From Nematostella vectensis (taxonomy: Eukaryota > Cnidaria > Anthozoa > Actiniaria > Edwardsiidae), in NCBI RefSeq assembly GCF_932526225.1, contig NC_064035.1:17659969-17723968 (forward strand): a DNA stretch of 64,000 nt. Reading direction: 5' to 3'. The position numbers were made by a program, and so were the translations under genes. Positions 61,201-64,000 of this stretch are shown here, piece by piece; position 1 is the first letter of the stretch, and every line of letters starts with the position of its first letter. The notes beneath the pieces are model-generated. The model saw only the letters and a list, made by a program, of their open reading frames with translations, did no database searches and was not told the DNA's origin.

Positions 61201-64000
61201 ATGCGTTATATAGATTAAGCCAGAGTTCCCTTACTTTAGCACATGTAGTCATGCGTTATATAGATTCAGCCAGAGTTCCCTTACTTTAGCACATGTAGTA
61301 ATGCGTTATATAGATTCAGCCAGAGTTCCCTTACTTTAGCACATGTAGTCATGCGTTATATAGATTCAGCCAGAGTTCCCTTACTTTAGCACATGTAGTA
61401 ATGAGTTATATAGATTCAGCCAGAGTTCCCTTACTTTAGCACATGTAGTAATGAGTTATATAGATTCAGCCAGAGTTCCCTTACTTTAGCACATGTAGTA
61501 ATGAGTTATATAGATTCAGCCAGAGTTCCCTTACTTTAGCACATGTAGTCATGCGTTATATAGATTCAGCCAGAGTTCCCTTACTTTAGCACACGTAGTC
61601 ATGCGTTATATAGATTCAGCCAGAGTTCCCTTACTTTAGCACATGTAGTCATGCGTTATATAGATTCAGCCAGAGTTCCCTTACTTTAGCACATGTAGTA
61701 ATGCGTTATATAGATTCAGCCAGAGTTCCCTTACTTTAGCACATGTAGTAATGAGTTATATAGATTCAGCCAGAGTTCCCTTACTTTAGCACATGTAGTA
61801 ATGAGTTATATAGATTCAGCCAGAGTTCCCTTACTTTAGCACATGTAGTCATGCGTTATATAGATTCAGCCAGAGTCCCCTTACTTTAGCACATGTAGTC
61901 ATGCGTTATATAGATTCAGCCAGAGTTCCCTTACTTTAGCACATGTAGTCATGCGTTATATAGATTCAGCCAGAGTCCCCTTACTTTAGCACATGTAGTC
62001 ATGCGTTATATAGATTCAGCCAGAGTCCCCTTACTTTAGCACATGTAGTCATGCGTTATATAGATTCAGCCAGAGTCCCCTTACTTTAGCACATGTAGTC
62101 ATGCGTTATATAGATTCAGCCAGAGTTCCCTTACTTTAGCACATGTAGTCATGCGTTATATAGATTCAGCCAGAGTTCCCTTACTTTAGCACATGTAGTA
62201 ATGAGTTATATAGATTCAGCCAGAGTTCCCTTACTTTAGCACATGTAGTAATGAGTTATATAGATTCAGCCAGAGTTCCCTTACTTTAGCACATGTAGTC
62301 ATGCGTTATATAGATTCAGCCAGAGTCCCCTTACTTTAGCACATGTAGTAATGAGTTATATAGATTCAGCCAGAGTTCCCTTACTTTAGCACATGTAGTA
62401 ATGAGTTATATAGATTCAGCCAGAGTTCCCTTACTTTAGCACATGTAGTAATGAGTTATATAGATTCAGCCAGAGTTCCCTTACTTTAGCACATGTAGTA
62501 ATGAGTTATATAGATTCAGCCAGAGTTCCCTTACTTTAGCACATGTAGTCATGCGTTATATAGATTCAGCCAGAGTTCCCTTACTTTAGCACATGTAGTA
62601 ATGAGTTATATAGATTCAGCCAGAGTTCCCTTACTTTAGCACATGTAGTCATGCGTTATATAGATTCAGCCAGAGTCCCCTTACTTTAGCACACGTAGTC
62701 ATGCGTTATATAGATTCAGCCAGAGTTCCCTTACTTTAGCACATGTAGTCATGCGTTATATAGATTCAGCCAGAGTCCCCTTACTTTAGCACATGTAGTC
62801 ATGCGTTATATAGATTCAGCCAGAGTCCCCTTACTTTAGCACATGTAGTCATGCGTTATATAGATTCAGCCAGAGTCCCCTTACTTTAGCACATGTAGTC
62901 ATGCGTTATATAGATTCAGCCAGAGTTCCCTTACTTTAGCACATGTAGTCATGCGTTATATAGATTCAGCCAGAGTTCCCTTACTTTAGCACATGTAGTA
63001 ATGAGTTATATAGATTCAGCCAGAGTTCCCTTACTTTAGCACATGTAGTAATGAGTTATATAGATTCAGCCAGAGTTCCCTTACTTTAGCACATGTAGTC
63101 ATGCGTTATATAGATTCAGCCAGAGTCCCCTTACTTTAGCACATGTAGTAATGAGTTATATAGATTCAGCCAGAGTTCCCTTACTTTAGCACATGTAGTA
63201 ATGAGTTATATAGATTCAGCCAGAGTTCCCTTACTTTAGCACATGTAGTAATGAGTTATATAGATTCAGCCAGAGTTCCCTTACTTTAGCACATGTAGTA
63301 ATGAGTTATATAGATTCAGCCAGAGTTCCCTTACTTTAGCACATGTAGTCATGCGTTATATAGATTCAGCCAGAGTTCCCTTACTTTAGCACATGTAGTA
63401 ATGAGTTATATAGATTCAGCCAGAGTTCCCTTACTTTAGCACATGTAGTCATGCGTTATATAGATTCAGCCAGAGTCCCCTTACTTTAGCACACGTAGTC
63501 ATGCGTTATATAGATTCAGCCAGAGTTCCCTTACTTTAGCACATGTAGTAATGCGTTATATAGATTCAGCCAGAGTTCCCTTACTTTAGCACATGTAGTC
63601 ATGCGTTATATAGATTCAGCCAGAGTTCCCTTACTTTAGCACACGTAGTCATGCGTTATATAGATTCAGCCAGAGTTCCCTTACTTTAGCACATGTAGTC
63701 ATGCGTTATATAGATTCAGCCAGAGTTCCCTTACTTTAGCACATGTAGTAATGCGTTATATAGATTCAGCCAGAGTTCCCTTACTTTAGCACATGTAGTA
63801 ATGAGTTATATAGATTCAGCCAGAGTTCCCTTACTTTAGCACATGTAGTAATGAGTTATATAGATTCAGCCAGAGTTCCCTTACTTTAGCACATGTAGTC
63901 ATGCGTTATATAGATTCAGCCAGAGTCCCCTTACTTTAGCACATGTAGTCATGCGTTATATAGATTCAGCCAGAGTTCCCTTACTTTAGCACATGTAGTC
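55222..64000. repeat. 50-bp satellite array, about 175 units, runs off the right edge
   Basis: The unit is CAGAGTTCCCTTACTTTAGC, ACATGTAGTC, ATGCGTTATA, TAGATTCAGC. Units differ at a few fixed positions: GTTCCC/GTCCCC, GTAGTC/GTAGTA/GTAGCC, ACATG/ACACG and ATGCG/ATGAG. Identity between units is very high. The array starts about 185 bp upstream of the 117-nt ERp44 exon with no other exon between, so it appears to occupy an ERp44 intron. No open frame survives. Variant patterns show nested higher-order duplications. Confidence 0.97.

Noticed and set aside
55222-64000. CRISPR array
   Set aside because: The units are contiguous near-identical 50-mers with no variable spacers, and the genome is eukaryotic.

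Overview
The window is animal nuclear DNA. It is AT-rich and intron-rich, and full of short non-autonomous DNA transposons, LINE remnants, homopolymer G/C runs and tandem repeats. The best guess is an anthozoan cnidarian, probably a sea anemone of the Nematostella type. This is inferred from three things: a SPARC gene with no visible acidic module, a G2E3-like N-terminal exon of a kind I associate with cnidarian and fish genomes, and vertebrate-like intron positions in ARL5 and ERp44. No species marker was available, so the species is not settled. Protein-coding models were built by hand from splice signals, reading phase and family similarity.

Layout. 1-3.8 kb: 5' part of a membrane-type RING-CH (MARCH) E3 ligase gene, minus strand, whose first intron holds a 1.1-kb foldback repeat. 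4.2-5.4 kb: a perfect hairpin element and a 485-bp tandem duplication. 5.7-9.1 kb: a SPARC-family gene, plus strand. 9.1-12.7 kb: no recognised protein gene, two ATCGAT-rich patches, then a tRNA-Gln(TTG). 12.9-18.8 kb: a nest of transposons in which a 5'-truncated L1/Tx1-type LINE lies beside or inside a CR1/L2-type LINE, and both are interrupted by CAGGGG-ended elements with 5-bp target duplications. 20.7-22.6 kb: a complete three-exon F-box/LRR gene, minus strand. 23.9-31.2 kb: a complete seven-exon F-box protein gene, minus strand, whose C-terminal 460 residues I do not recognise. 31.2-43.5 kb: gene-poor, with two exons of a G2E3-like gene, a 22-bp minisatellite and a 1.7-kb imperfect palindrome. 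43.5-48.8 kb: a complete nine-exon ARL5 small-GTPase gene, minus strand. 50.4-55.0 kb: the last nine exons of ERp44, minus strand, ending in an RDEL signal. 52.6-53.6 kb: a 36-bp minisatellite inside an ERp44 intron. 55.2-64.0 kb: a 50-bp satellite array of about 175 units that runs off the right edge and appears to sit in an upstream ERp44 intron.

The genes are unrelated housekeeping and regulatory genes, not an operon or cluster. ARL5 acts at the trans-Golgi and ERp44 in ER-Golgi quality control. MARCH and the two F-box proteins are ubiquitin-ligase components. SPARC is a secreted matrix protein. What stands out is the repeat landscape: several transposon families whose ends and target duplications can be read directly, nested insertions that give a relative order of events, and a satellite with nested higher-order duplications inside a conserved gene.
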